The position numbers were made by a program, and so were the translations under genes. From positions 75,289,186 to 75,353,185 of the forward strand of contig CM056743.1 in the NCBI GenBank assembly GCA_029851415.1: DNA of 64,000 bases, given 5' to 3'. The stretch comes from Eretmocerus hayati (taxonomy: Eukaryota; Arthropoda; Insecta; Hymenoptera; Aphelinidae). Below, one piece after another: positions 36,862 through 51,400 of the stretch. Position 1 is the stretch's first letter; each line of letters opens with the position of its first letter. The notes below the pieces were generated by a model that did no database searches, was not told the origin of the DNA, and saw only the letters and a list, made by a program, of their open reading frames with translations.

Positions 36862-39800
36862 GGGGTTACCTCCCCCTACTATCAATTAACTATTTTGCGT
36901 GTTCCTGGAGTGCGTAGATACACGTGCTGAACTCTGAGTCCGGTTATAGCGAGTCTTGCGGTCGGATTCGATGCAGAACCCTGTAAATCCGATAAAAATA
37001 ATGAAATCTCGAGGTGTAATCGCAAATGTGCTACCTCGATCACATTCGGGTTACCTTCCTACATCATCAATCAACTCATTGCCGTGTTCCAGAAGTGCGT
37101 CGATACACCTACTGGACTCTGAGACCGGTTTCAGCGAGTGTTGCGGTCGGATCCAATGTAAAACCCTGTAAATTCGATAAAAATCATGAAATCTCGAGGT
37201 GTAATCGCGAATATGAAAACTCGAACACAATGAAGTTACATTCTTACATCATATCCGAACTATTTGCCGTGTTCGAGAAGTGCAAAGATACACCTGCTGG
37301 ACTCTGAGACCGGTTATAACGAGTCTCGGGGTGATATTCTTTGCGAAGCCCTATGAATGCAATCAAAATCATGAAATCTCGAGGCGAAATCGCGAATGTG
37401 CCATCTCAAACGAAATGAGGTCACCTCCTCCTATGATTAATCAACTATTTGCCGTGTTCCAGGAGTACGTGGACAGACCTGCTGGACTCTGAGACCGGTT
37501 ATAGCGAGTCTTGCGTTCGGATTCCGTGCAAAACCCTGAGACTCCGATGAAAGTCATGGATTCTCGAGGTGTAATCGCAAATCTGTTACCTCGATCACAA
37601 TGGGGTTACCTTTCTACATCATGAACCACTCATTTGCCGTGTATCAGGAGTGCGTAGATACACCAGCTGGACTCTGAGTCCGGTTATAGCGAGTCTTGCG
37701 ATCGGATTCGATGCAAAACCCTGTGAATCCGATAAAAAAATGAAATCTCGAGGTGTAATCGCAATTGTGCTACCTCGATCACATTCGGGTTACCTTCCTA
37801 CATCATCAATATACTAATTGCCGTGTTCCAGGAGTGCGTAGATACACCTGCTGGACTCTAGAGACCGGTTAAAGCGAGTCTTGCGATCGGATTCGATGCA
37901 AAACCCTGTGAATCCGATGAACATCATGAAGTCTCGAGGTGTAATCGCGAATGTGCCACCTCGTCCACAATGGAAATACATTCCTTCTTCATGAATCAAC
38001 TATTCAGCGTGTTCCAGAAGTGCGTACATACATCCCCTGGACTCTGAAAACCGGTTATAGCGAGTCTTGGGATCATATTCCGTGCAGAGCTGAGTGAATC
38101 CGATCAAAATCATGAATTCTCGTGGTGTGATCGCGAATGTGCCATCAAACACATCTGCGTTACCTCCCTACATCATCAATCAACCATTTGGCGTGTTCCA
38201 GGAGTGTGTCGATACACCAGCTGGACTCTGAGACCGGTTATAGCGAGCTTTGGGGTCATATTCCGTGCAGAGCTTAGTGAATCCGATGAAAATAATAAAA
38301 TCTCGAGGTCTAACCGCGAATGTGCTATCTCGTCGACAATGGGGATACCTCTCTACATCATCAATCAACTATTTGGCGTATCCCAGGAGTGCGTAGTTAC
38401 ACCTGCCGGACTCTGAGACCGGTTATTGCGAGCTTTGGGGTCATTTTCCGTGCAGAGCTTTTTGGATCCGATGAAAATAATGAAATCTCGAGGTCTAACC
38501 GCGAATGTGCTATCTCGTCCACAATGGGGATACCTCTCTACATCATCAATCAACTGTTTGGCGTATTCCAGGAGCGCGTGGACAGACCTGCTGGGCTCTG
38601 AAACGAGTTATAGCAGGTCTTGGGGAGAATTTCCGTGCAGAGCTGAGTGAATCCGATCAAAATAATGAACTCTCGAGGTCTAACCGTGAATGTGCCACCT
38701 CGTCCACAATGGGAACGACTCCCTACATAATCAATCAACTATTTGCCGTGTTCCTGGAAAGCTTAGATACACCTGCTGGACTCTGAGACCGGTTATTGCG
38801 AGCTTTGGGGTCATGTTCCGTGCAGAGCTTTTTGAATCCGATGAAAATAATGAAATCTCGAGGTCTAACCGCGAATGTGCTATCTCGTCCAGAATGGGGA
38901 TACCTCTCTACATCATCAATCAACTATTCGGCGTATCCCAGGAGTGCGTAGATACACCTGCTGGACCCTGAGACCGGTTATCCTGAGCCTCGGGGTCATA
39001 TTCCGTGCAATGCTGTGTGAATCCGATCAAAATCATGGGATCTCGGAGTGTAATCGCGAATGCGTCACCTCGATCACAATGGGGTTACCTTCCTCTATCA
39101 TCAATCGACCATTCGCCTCGTTCCAGGAGTGTACAGACAGACTGGCTAGACTCTCGCCGGTTATAGCGAGTCTTGCGGTCGGATTCGATGGAAAACCCTG
39201 TAAATCCGATAAAAACAATGAAATCTCGAGGTGTAATCGCAAATGTGCTACCTCGATCACATTCAGGTTACCTTCCTACTTCATCAATCAACTAATTGCC
39301 GTGTTCCAGAAGTGCGTGGACAGACCCGCTGGGCTCTGAGACGAGTTATAGCAAATCTCGCGGTCAGATTCTATGCAAAACCCTGTGAAACCGATGAAAA
39401 TAATGAAATCTCGAGGTGTAATCGACAATGTGCCACCTCGATCACAATAGGAATACCTTCCTACATCATCAGTCAACTGTTCGGCGTGTTCCAGAAGTGC
39501 GTAGATACACCTGCTGGACTCTGGATAACGGTAATAGCGAGTCTCAGGGGAATATTCCGTGCAAAGCTGAGTGAATCCGATCAATATCATGAAATCTCGA
39601 GGTACAACCGTGAATGTGCCACCTCGTCCACAGCGGCGTCACCTTGCTACATCATCAGTGAACTATTTGGCGTGTTCCAGGAGTGCGTAGGTACACCTGC
39701 TGGACTCTGTGACCGGTTATAGCGAGTCTTGAAGTCATATTCCGTGCAAAGCCCTATGAATCCTATCAAAATCATGGAATCTCGAGGTGTCATCGCAAAT

Positions 39801-40003
39801 GTGCCACCTCGATCACAATAGGGTTACCTATCGACATCATCAACCAACTATTCGCCGTGTTCCAGAAGTGCGAGGATACACCTGCTGGACTCTGAGACCG
39901 GTTATAGCGAGTCTTGGAGTGATATCCTGTGGAATGCCCTATGAATACGATCAAAATCATGAAATCTCGAGGTGTAATCGCAAATGTCCACCTCGACCAC
40001 ATT
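36862..40003 (+). repeat. Modular HOR unit p-s, copy 4 (3142 bp)
   Basis: Module p 36862-37831, s 37832-40003. Lies exactly 15,859 bp after copy 2 (21003). Followed by q, as copy 2 is. Confidence 0.93.
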
Positions 40004-43000
40004 GGGGTTACCTTCCTACATCATCAATCAACTATTTGCCGTGTTCCAGGAATGCGTAGATACACCTGCTGGACTGTGGAGACCGGCTATAGCGAGTCTT
40101 GGGGAAATATGCCGTGCAAAGCTCAGTGAATCCGATCAGAATAATGAAATCTCGAGGTCTAACCGCGAACGTGCCATCTCGTCCACGATGGGAATACATT
40201 CCTACATCATCGATCAACTATTTGACGTGTTCCAGAGAGGCGTAGATACACCTGCTGGACTGTGGAGACCGGTTATAGCGAGTCTTGGGGGAATATTCCG
40301 TGCAAAGCTGAAAGAATCCGATCAGAATAATGAAATCTCGAGGTCTAACCGCGAATGTGCCATCTCGTCCATAATGGAAATACATTCCTACATCATCAAT
40401 CCACTGTTTGACGTGTTCCAGAGAGGCGTAGATACACCTGCTGGACTCTGGAAACCGGTTAAAGCGAGTCTTGGGATCATATTCCGTGCAAAGCTGTGTA
40501 GATCCGATCAAAATCATGGGAACTCGGAGTGTAATCGCGAATGCGCAACCTCGATCACAATGTGGGTTCCCTTTCTCTATCATCATTCAACCATTCGCCT
40601 CGTTCCAGAAGTGTTGAGACAGACCGACTAGACTCCGAGGCCGAATATGGTGAGTCTTGCGGTCGGATTCCATGCAAAACCCTGTGAATCCGATGAAAAT
40701 CATGAAATCTCGAGGTGTAATCGCAAATATGCCACCTCGATCACAATAGGGATACCTTCCTACATCATCAGTCAACTGTTCGGCGTGTTCCAGGAGTGCA
40801 TAGATACTCCTGCTGGACTCTGGATACCGGTTTTAGCTAGTCTTGGAGTGATATCCTGTGCAATGCCCTATGAATGCGATCAAAATCATGAATTCTCGAG
40901 GTGTGATCGCGAATGTCCCACCTCGATCGCAATAGCGTTACCTCCCTCCATCATCAATAAACTATTTGCCGTGTCCCGGGAATTTGTAGACAGACCGGCT
41001 AGACTCTGAGGCCGTTTATAGCGAGTCTCGCGTTCGGATTCCGTGCAAAACCCTGAGACTCCGATGAAAGTCATGGATTCTCGAGGTGTAATCGCAAATG
41101 TGTTACCTCGACCACAATGGGGTTACCTTCCTACATCATGAACCACTTATTTGCCGTGTTCCAGGAGTACGTGGACAGACCTGCTGGACTCTGAGACCGG
41201 TTATAGCGAGTCTTGCGTTCGGATTCCGTGCAAAACCCTGAGACTCCGATGAAAGTCATGGATTCTCGAGGTGTAATCGCAAATCTGTTACCTCGATCAC
41301 AATGGGGTTACCTTTCTACATCATAAACCACTTATTTGCCGTGATTTAGGAGAGCGTAGATACACCAGCTGGACTCTGAGTCCGGTTATAGCGAGTCTTG
41401 CGGTCGGATTCTATGCAAAACCCTGTAGAACCGATAAAAATCATGAAATCTCGAGGTGTAATCGCAAATGTGCCACCTCGATCACAATAGGAATACCTTC
41501 CTACATCATCAGTCAACTGTTCGGCGTGTTCCAGGAGTGCATAGATACACCTGCTGGACTCTGGATACCGGATTCAGCGAGTCTCGGGGGAATATTCCGT
41601 GTAAAGCTGAGTGAATCCAATCAATATCATGAAATCTCGAGTCGTAATCGCGTATGTGTCACCTCGATCACAATGGCGTCAATTCCCTACATCATCAATC
41701 AACTATTTGACGTGTTCCAGGAGTGCGTAGATACACCTGCTGGACGGTGGAGACCGGTTTTAGCGAGTCTCGGGGAAATATCCCGTGCAAAGCTGGCTGA
41801 ATCCGATCAAAATAATGAAATCTCGACGTCTAACCGCGAATGTGCCATCTCGATCACAGTGGGAATACCTCCCTACATCATCAATCACCTATTTGCCGTG
41901 TTCCAGCAGTGCGCAGATACAACTGCTGGACTCTGAGACAGGTTATAGCGAGTCTTCGAGTCATATTCCGTGCAAAGCCCTATGAATCCGATCAAAATCA
42001 TGAAATCTTGAGATCTAACCGCGAATCTGCCATCGCGAACATGAAGGGTTTACCTCCCTCTGCCATCAATCAACTAAGTGCCGTGTTCCAGAAGTGCGTG
42101 GACAGACCTGCTGGATTCTGGGAACCGGATATAGCGAGTCTTGGGATCATATTCCAGGCAAAGCTGTGTGGATCCGATCAAAATCATGAAATCTTGAGGT
42201 GTAAACGCAATTGTGCCACCTCGATCACAATGGCGTCACCTTGCTACATCATCAATCAATCTTTTCGCGTGTTCCAGAAGTGCGTAGATACATCTGCTGG
42301 ACGCTGAGCCCGGTAATTCCGATTCTTGCGATCGGATTCGATGCAAAACCCTGTGAATCCGATAAAATCATGAAATCTCGAGGTGAAATTGCGAATGTGC
42401 CACCTCGTCCACAATGGGACCTTTCTCCTCCATGAATCAACTATGGAGCGTGTTCCAGAAGTGCGTACAGACATCCCCTGGACTCTGGGAACCGGTTATA
42501 GCGAGCCTTGGGATCATACTCCGTGCAGAGCTGAGTGAATGCGACCGAAATCATGAATTCTCGTGGTCTAATCGCGAATGTGCCACCTCAAACACATTGG
42601 CGTTACCTCCCTACATCTGCAATCAACCATTTGGCGTGTTCCAGGAGTGTGTCGATACACCAGCTGGACTCTGAGACCGGTTATAGCGAGTCTTGCGATC
42701 GGATTCGATGCAAAACCCTATAAATCCGATAAAAATCATGGAATCTCGAGTCGTAATCGCAAATGTGCCACCTCGATCACAATAAGAATACCTTCCTACA
42801 TCATCAGTCAACTATTTGGCGTGTTCCAGGAGTGCGTCGATACACCTGCTGGACTCTGAGACCTGTTATAGCGAGTCTTGGGGGAATTTCCGTGCAGAGC
42901 TGAGTGAATCCGATCAAAATAATGAACTCTCGTTCACAATAGGAATACCTTCCTACATCATCAGTCAACTGTTCGTTGTCTTTCAGAAGTGCGTAGATAC

Positions 43001-46000
43001 ACCTGCTCGACTCTGGGAACCGGATATAGCGAGTCTTGGGATCATATTCCGTGCAAAACTGTGTGGATCCGATCAAAATCATGAATCCTCGAGGTGTAAT
43101 CGCAAATGTGCCACCTCGATCATAAAAGGGTTACCTATCGACATCATCATTCAACTATTTGCCGTGTTCCGGAAGTTCGAGGATACACCTGCTGGACTCT
43201 GAGACCGGTTATAGCGAGACTTGGAGTGATATCCCATGCAATGCCCTATGAATGCGATTAAAATCATGAAATGTCGAGGTGTAATCGCGGATGTGCCATC
43301 TCGATCACAATGGGGTTACCTCCCTCTATCATCAATCAACTATTTTGCGTGTTCCAGAAGTGCGTAGATACACGTGCTGGACTCTGAGTCCGGTTATAGC
43401 GAAACTTGCGGTCGGATTCGATGCAGAACCCTGTAAATCCGATAATAATAATGAAATCTCGAGGTGTAATCGCAAATGTGCTACCTCGATCACATTCGGG
43501 TTACCTTCCTACATCATCAATCAACTCATTGCCGTGTTCCAGAAGTGCGTCGATACACCTACTGGACTCTGAGACCGGTTTCAGCGAGTGTTGCGGTCGG
43601 ATCCAATGTAAAACCCTGTAGATTCGATAAAAATCATGAAATCTCGAGGTGTAATCGCGAATATGAAAACTCGAACACAATGAAGTTACATTCTTACATC
43701 ATATCTCAACTATTTGCCGTGTTCGAGAAGTGCAAAGATACACCTGCTGGACTCTGAGACCGGTTATAACGAGTCTCGGGGTGATATTCTTTGCGAAGCC
43801 CTATGAATGCAATCAAAATCATGAAATCTCGAGGTAAAATCGCGAATGTGCCATCTCAAACGAAATGAGGTCACCTCCTCCTATGATTAATCAACTATTT
43901 GCCGTGTTCCAGGAGTACGTGGACAGACCTGCTGGACTCTGAGACCGGTTATAGCGAGTCTTGCGTTCGGATTCCGTGCAAAACCCTGAGACTCCGATGA
44001 AAGTCATGGATTCTCGAGGTGTAATCGCAAATCTGTTACCTCGATCACAATGGGGTTACCTTTCTACATCATAAACCACTCATTTGCCGTGTATCAGGAG
44101 TGCGTAGATACACCAGCTGGACTCTGAGTCCGGTTATAGCGAGTCTTGCGATCGGATTCGATGCAAAACCCTGTGGATCCGATAAAAAAATGAAATCTCG
44201 AGGTGTAATCGCAATTGTGCTACCTCGATCACATTCGGGTTACCTTCCTACATCATCAATATACTAATTGCCGTGTTCCGGGAGTGCTTGAACAGACCTG
44301 CTGGGCTCTGAGACGAGGTATAGCAAGTCTTGCGGTGGGATTCTATGCGAAGCCCTGTGAAACCGATAAAAATCATGAAATCTCGAGTTGTAATCGCAAA
44401 TGTGCCTTCTCGATCACAATAGGAATACCTTTCTACATCATGAGTCAACTGTTCGTCGTGTTCCAGAAGTGCATAGTTACACCTGCTGGACTCTGGATAC
44501 TGGTTTTAGCGAGTCTCGGGGGAATATTCCGTGTAAAGCTGAGTGAATCCAATCAATATCATGAAATCTCGAGTCGTAATCGCGTATGTGTCACCTCGAT
44601 TACAATGGCGTCAATTCCCTACATCATCAATCAACTATTTGACGTGTTCCAGGAGTGCGTAGATACACCTGCTGGACGGTGGAGACCGGTTTTAGCGAGT
44701 CTCGGGGAAATATCCCGTGCAAAGCTGTGTGAATCCGATCAAAATAATAAAATCTCGAGGTCTAACCGCGAATGTGCCATCTCGTCCACAATGGGATTAC
44801 CTTCCTACATCATCAATCAACTATCTTGCGTATTCCAGAAAGGCGTAGATACAACTGCTGAACTCTGGAAACCGGTTATAGCGAGTCTTGGGATCATATT
44901 CCGTGCAAAGCTGTGTAAATCCGATCAAAATCGTGAAATCTCGAGGTGTAATCGCGAATGTGCTACCTCGATCGCAGCGGCGTAACCTTCCTCTATCATC
45001 AATTAACTATCTGCCGTGTTTTGGGAGTGTGTAGACAGACCGGCTAGACTCAGAGGCCGGTTATAGCGAGTCTTGCGGTCGGATTCCATGCAAAAACCCG
45101 CGAATCCGATGAAAATCATGAAATTTCGAGGTGCAATCGCAAATGTGCCACCTCGATGACAATGTTACCTTCCTACATCATCAACCAACTATTTGGCGTG
45201 TTCCAGAAGTGTGTAGATACACCTGCTGGACTCTGAGACCGGTTCTAGCGAGTCTTGGAGTCATATTCCGTGAAAAGCCCTATGAATCCGATCAAAATCA
45301 TGGAATCTCGAGGTGTCATCGCAAATGTGCCACCTCGATCATAAAAGGGTTACCTATCGACATCATCAACCAACTATTTGCCGTGTTCCAGAAGTTCGAG
45401 GATACACCTGCTGGACTCTGAGACCGGTTATAGCGAGTCTTGGAGTGATATCCTATGCAATGCCCTATGAATGCGATTAAAATCATGAAATGTCGAGGTG
45501 TGATCGCGGATGTGCCATCTCGATCACAATGGGATTACCTCCCTCTATCATCAATCAACTATTTTGCGTGTTCCAGAAGTGCGTAGATACACGTGCTGGA
45601 CTCTGAGTCCGGTTATAGCGAGTCTTGCGGTCGAATTCGATGCAGAACCCTGTAAATCCGATAATAATAATGAAATCTCGAGGTGTAATCGCAAATGTGC
45701 TACCTCGATCACATTCGGGTTACCTTCCTACATCATCAATCAACTCATTGCCGTGTTCCAGAAGTGCGTCGATACACCTACTGGACTCTGAGACCGGTTT
45801 CAGCGAGTGTTGCGGTCGGATCTAATGTAAAACCCTGTAGATTCGATCAAAATCATGAAATCTCGAGGTGTAATCGCGAATATGAAAACTCGAACACAAT
45901 GAAGTTACATTCTTACATCATATCCCAACTATTTGCCGTGTTCGAGAAGTGCAAAGTTACACCTGCTGGACTCTGAGACCGGTTATAACGAGTCTCGGGG

Positions 46001-48487
46001 TGATATTCTTTGCGAAGCCCTATGAATGCAATCAAAATCATGAAATCTCGAGGTGAAATCGCGAATGTGCCATCTCAAACGAAATGAGGTCACCTCCTCC
46101 TATGATTAATCAACTATTTGCCGTGTTCCAGGAGTACGTGGACAGACCTGCTGGACTCTGAGACCGGTTATAGCGAGTCTTGCGTTCGGATTCCGTGCAA
46201 AACCCTGAGACTCCGATGAAAGTCATGGATTCTCGAGGTGTAATCGCAAATCTGTTACCTCGATCACAATGGGGTTACCTTTCTGCATCATAAACCACTC
46301 ATTTGCCGTGTATCAGGAGTGCGTAGATACACCAGCTGGACTCTGAGTCCGGTTATAGCGAGTCTTGCGATCGGATTCGATGCGAAACCCTGTGAATCCG
46401 ATAAAAAAATGAAATCTCGAGGTGTAATCGCAATTGTGCTACCTCGATCACATTCGGGTTACCTTCCTACATCATCAATTTACTAATTGCCGTGTTCCAG
46501 GAGTGCGTAGATACACCTGCTGGACTCTAGAGACCGGTTAAAGCGAGTCTTGCGATCGGATTTGATGCAAAACCCTGTGAATCCGATGAACATCATGAAG
46601 TCTCGAGGTGTAATCGCGAATGTGCCACCTCGTCCACAATGGAAATACATTCCTTCTTCATGAATCAACTATTCAGCGTGTTCCAGAAGTGCGTACATAC
46701 ATCCCCTGGACTCTGAAAACCGGTTATAGCGAGTCTTGGGATCATATTCCGTGCAGAGCTGAGTGAATCCGATCAAAATCATGAATTCTCGTGGTGTGAT
46801 CGCGAATGTGCCATCAAACACATTTGCGTTACCTCCCTACATCATCAATCAACTATTTGGCGTATCCCAGGAGTGCGTAGATACACCTGCCGGACTCTGA
46901 GACCGGTTATTGCGAGCTTTGGGGTCATGTTCCGTGCAGAGCTTTTTGGATCCGATGAAAATAATGAAATCTCGAGGTCTAACCGCGAATGTGCTATCTC
47001 GTCCACAATGGGGATACCTCTCTACATCATCAATCAACTGTTTGGCGTATTCCAGGAGCGCGTGGACAGACCTGCTGGGCTCTGAAACGAGTTATAGCAG
47101 GTCTTGGGGAGAATTTCCGTGCAGAGCTGAGTGAATCCGATCAAAATAATGAACTCTCGAGGTCTAACCGTGAATGTGCCACCTCGTCCACAATGGGAAC
47201 GACTCCCTACATGATCAATCAACTATTTGCCGTGTTCCTGGAAAGCTTAGATACACCTGCTGGACTCTGAGACCGGTTATTGCGAGCTTTGGGGTCATGT
47301 TCCGTGCAGAGCTTTTTGAATCCGATGAAAATAATGAAATCTCGAGGTCTAACCGCGAATGTGCTATCTCGTCCAGAATGGGGATACCTCTCTACATCAT
47401 CAATCAACTATTCGGCGTATTCCAGGAGTGCGTAGATACACCTGCTGGACCCTGAGACCGGTTATCCTGAGCCTCGGGGTCATATTCCGTGCAATGCTGT
47501 GTGAATCCGATCAAAATCATGGGATCTCGGAGTGTAATCGCGAATGCGTCACCTCGATCACAATGGGGTTACCTTCCTCTATCATCAATCGACCATTCGC
47601 CTCGTTCCAGGAGTGTACAGACAGACTGGCTAGACTCTCGCCGGTTATAGCGAGTCTTGCGGTCGGATTCGATGGAAAACCCTGTAAATCCGATAAAAAC
47701 AATGAAATCTCGAGGTGTAATCGCAAATGTGCTACCTCGATCACATTCAGGTTACCTTCCTACTTCATCAATCAACTAATTGCCGTGTTCCAGAAGTGCG
47801 TGGACAGACCCGCTGGGCTCTGAGACGAGTTATAGCAAATCTCGCGGTCAGATTCTATGCAAAACCCTGTGAAACCGATGAAAATAATAAAATCTCGAGG
47901 TGTAATCGACAATGTGCCACCTCGATCACAATAGGAATACCTTCCTACATCATCAGTCAACTGTTCGGCGTGTTCCAGAAGTGCGTAGATACACCTGCTG
48001 GACTCTGGATAACGGTAATAGCGAGTCTCAGGGGAATATTCCGTGCAAAGCTGAGTGAATCCGATCAATATCATGAAATCTCGAGGTACAACCGTGAATG
48101 TGCCACCTCGTCCACAGCGGCGTCACCTCGCTACATCATCAGTGAACTATTTGGCGTGTTCCAGGAGTGCGTAGGTACACCTGCTGGACTCTGTGACCGG
48201 TTATAGCGAGTCTTGAAGTCATATTCCGTGCAAAGCCCTATGAATCCTATCAAAATCATGGAATCTCGAGGTGTCATCGCAAATGTGCCACCTCGATCAC
48301 AATAGGCTTACCTATCGACATCATCAACCAACTATTCGCCGTGTTCCAGAAGTGCGAGGATACACCTGCTGGACTCTGAGACCGGTTATAGCGAGTCTTG
48401 GAGTGATATCCTGTGGAATGCCCTATGAATACGATCAAAATCATGAAATCTCGAGGTGTAATCGCAAATGTCCACCTCGACCACATT
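40004..48487 (+). repeat. Complete q-p-r-p-s superunit (8484 bp)
   Basis: Order: q 40004-43311 (with one extra monomer), p 43312-44281, r 44282-45530, p 45531-46500, s 46501-48487 (one monomer short, 1987 bp). The monomer missing from s begins, in complete copies, with ACCATTTGGCGTGTTCC near 35041; here TCAACTATTTGGCGTATCCC follows directly near 46850. The next q starts at 48488. Confidence 0.9.
41151..41345 (+). repeat. Extra p-derived monomer inserted in module q
   Basis: At 41151-41162 the q sequence GCCGTGTT changes to CCAGGAGTACGTGG, typical of the tail of p. One 185-bp monomer later, at GTGATTTAGGAGAGCG near 41341, it returns to q. The entry point is the same as that at about 52051. 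The unusual GTGATTTAGG exit variant recurs at 54832. Confidence 0.82.
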
Positions 48488-51400
48488 GGGGTTACCTTCC
48501 TACATCATCAATCAACTATTTGCCGTGTTCCAGGAATGCGTAGATACACCTGCTGGACTGTGGAGACCGGCTATAGCGAGTCTTGGGGAAATATGCCGTG
48601 CAAAGCTCAGTGAATCCGATCAGAATAATGAAATCTCGAGGTCTAACCGCGAACGTGCCATCTCGTCCACGATGGGAATACATTCCTACATCATCGATCA
48701 ACTATTTGACGTGTTCCAGAGAGGCGTAGATACACCTGCTGGACTGTGGAGACCGGTTATAGCGAGTCTTGGGGGAATATTCCGTGCAAAGCTGAAAGAA
48801 TCCGATCAGAATAATGAAATCTCGAGGTCTAACCGCGAATGTGCCATCTCGTCCACAATGGAAATACATTCCTACATCATCAATGCACTGTTTGATGTGT
48901 TCCAGAGAGGCGTAGATACACCTGCTGGACTCTGGAAACCGGTTAAAGCGAGTCTTGGGATCATATTCCGTGCAAAGCTGTGTAGATCCGATCAAAATCA
49001 TGGGAACTCGGAGTGTAATCGCGAATGCGCAACCTCGATCACAATGTGGGTTCCCTTTCTCTATCATCATTCAACCATTCGCCTCGTTCCAGAAGTGTTG
49101 AGACAGACCGACTAGACTCCGAGGCCGAATATGGTGAGTCTTGCGGTCGGATTCCATGCAAAACCCTGTGAATCCGATGAAAATCATGAAATCTCGAGGT
49201 GTAATCGCAAATATGCCACCTCGATCACAATAGGGATACCTTCCTACATCATCAGTCAACTGTTCGGCGTGTTCCAGGAGTGCATAGATACTCCTGCTGG
49301 ACTCTGGATACCGGTTTTAGCTAGTCTTGGAGTGATATCCTGTGCAATGCCCTATGAATGCGATCAAAATCATGAATTCTCGAGGTGTGATCGCGAATGT
49401 CCCACCTCGATCGCAATAGCGTTACCTCCCTCCATCATCAATAAACTATTTGCCGTGTCCCGGGAATGTGTAGACAGACCGGCTAGACTCTGAGGCCGTT
49501 TATAGCGAGTCTTGCGTTCGGATTCCGTGCAAAACCCTGAGACTCCGATGAAAGTCATGGATTCTCGAGGTGTAATCGCAAATGTGTTACCTCGACCACA
49601 ATGGGGTTACCTTCCTACATCATGAACCACTTATTTGCCGTGTTTCAGGAGAGCGTAGATACACCAGCTGGACTCTGAGTCCGGTTATAGCGAGTCTTGC
49701 GGTCGGATTCTATGCAAAACCCTGTAGAACCGATAAAAATCATGAAATCTCGAGGTGTAATCGCAAATGTGCCACCTCGATCACAATAGGAATACCTTCC
49801 TACATCATCAGTCAACTGTTCGGCGTGTTCCAGGAGTGCATAGATACACCTGCTGGACTCTGGATACCGGATTCAGCGAGTCTCGGGGGAATATTCCGTG
49901 TAAAGCTGAGTGAATCCAATCAATATCATGAAATCTCGAGTCGTAATCGCGTATGTGTCACCTCGATCACAATGGCGTCAATTCCCTACATCATCAATCA
50001 ACTATTTGACGTGTTCCAGGAGTGCGTAGATACACCTGCTGGACGGTGGAGACCGGTTTTAGCGAGTCTCGGGGAAATATCCCGTGCAAAGCTGGGTGAA
50101 TCCGATCAAAATAATGACATCTCGACGTCTAACCGCGAATGTGCCATCTCGATCACAGTGGGAATACCTCCCTACATCATCAATCACCTATTTGCCGTGT
50201 TCCAGCAGTGCGCAGATACAACTGCTGGACTCTGAGACAGGTTATAGCGAGTCTTCGAGTCATATTCCGTGCAAAGCCCTATGAATCCGATCAAAATCAT
50301 GAAATCTTGAGATCTAACCGCGAATCTGCCATCGCGAACATGAAGGGTTTACCTCCCTCTGCCATCAATCAACTAAGTGCCGCGTTCCAGAAGTGCGTGG
50401 ACAGACCTGCTGGATTCTGGGAACCGGATATAGCGAGTCTTGGGATCATATTCCAGGCAAAGCTGTGTGGATCCGATCAAAATCATGAAATCTTGAGGTG
50501 TAAACGCAATTGTGCCACCTCGATCACAATGGCGTCACCTTGCTACATCATCAATCAATCTTTTCGCGTGTTCCAGAAGTGCGTAGATACACCTGCTGGA
50601 CTCTGGATAACGGTAATAGCGAGTCTCAGGGGAATATTCCGTGCAAAGCTGAGTGAATCCGATCAATATCATGAAATCTCGAGGTACAACCGTGAATGTG
50701 CCACCTCGTCCACAGCGGCGTCACCTCGCTACATCATCAGTGAACTATTTGGCGTGTTCCAGGAGTGCGTAGGTACACCTGCTGGACTCTGTGACCGGTT
50801 ATAGCGAGTCTTGAAGTCATATTCCGTGCAAAGCCCTATGAATCCTATCAAAATCATGGAATCTCGAGGTGTCATCGCAAATGTGCCACCTCGATCACAA
50901 TAGGGTTACCTATCGACATCATCAACCAACTATTCGCCGTGTTCCAGGAATGCGTAGATACACCTGCTGGACTGTGGAGACCGGCTATAGCGAGTCTTGG
51001 GGAAATATGCCGTGCAAAGCTCAGTGAATCCGATCAGAATAATGAAGTCTCGAGGTCTAACCGCGAACGTGCCATCTCGTCCACGATGGGAATACATTCC
51101 TACATCATCGATCAACTATTTGACGTGTTCCAGAGAGGCGTAGATACACCTGCTGGACTGTGGAGACCGGTTATAGCGAGTCTTGGGGGAATATTCCGTG
51201 CAAAGCTGAAAGAATCCGATCAGAATAATGAAATCTCGAGGTCTAACCGCGAATGTGCCATCTCGTCCATAATGGAAATACATTCCTACATCATCAATCC
51301 ACTGTTTGACGTGTTCCAGAGAGGCGTAGATACACCTGCTGGACTCTGGAAACCGGTTAAAGCGAGTCTTGGGATCATATTCCGTGCAAAGCTGTGTAGA

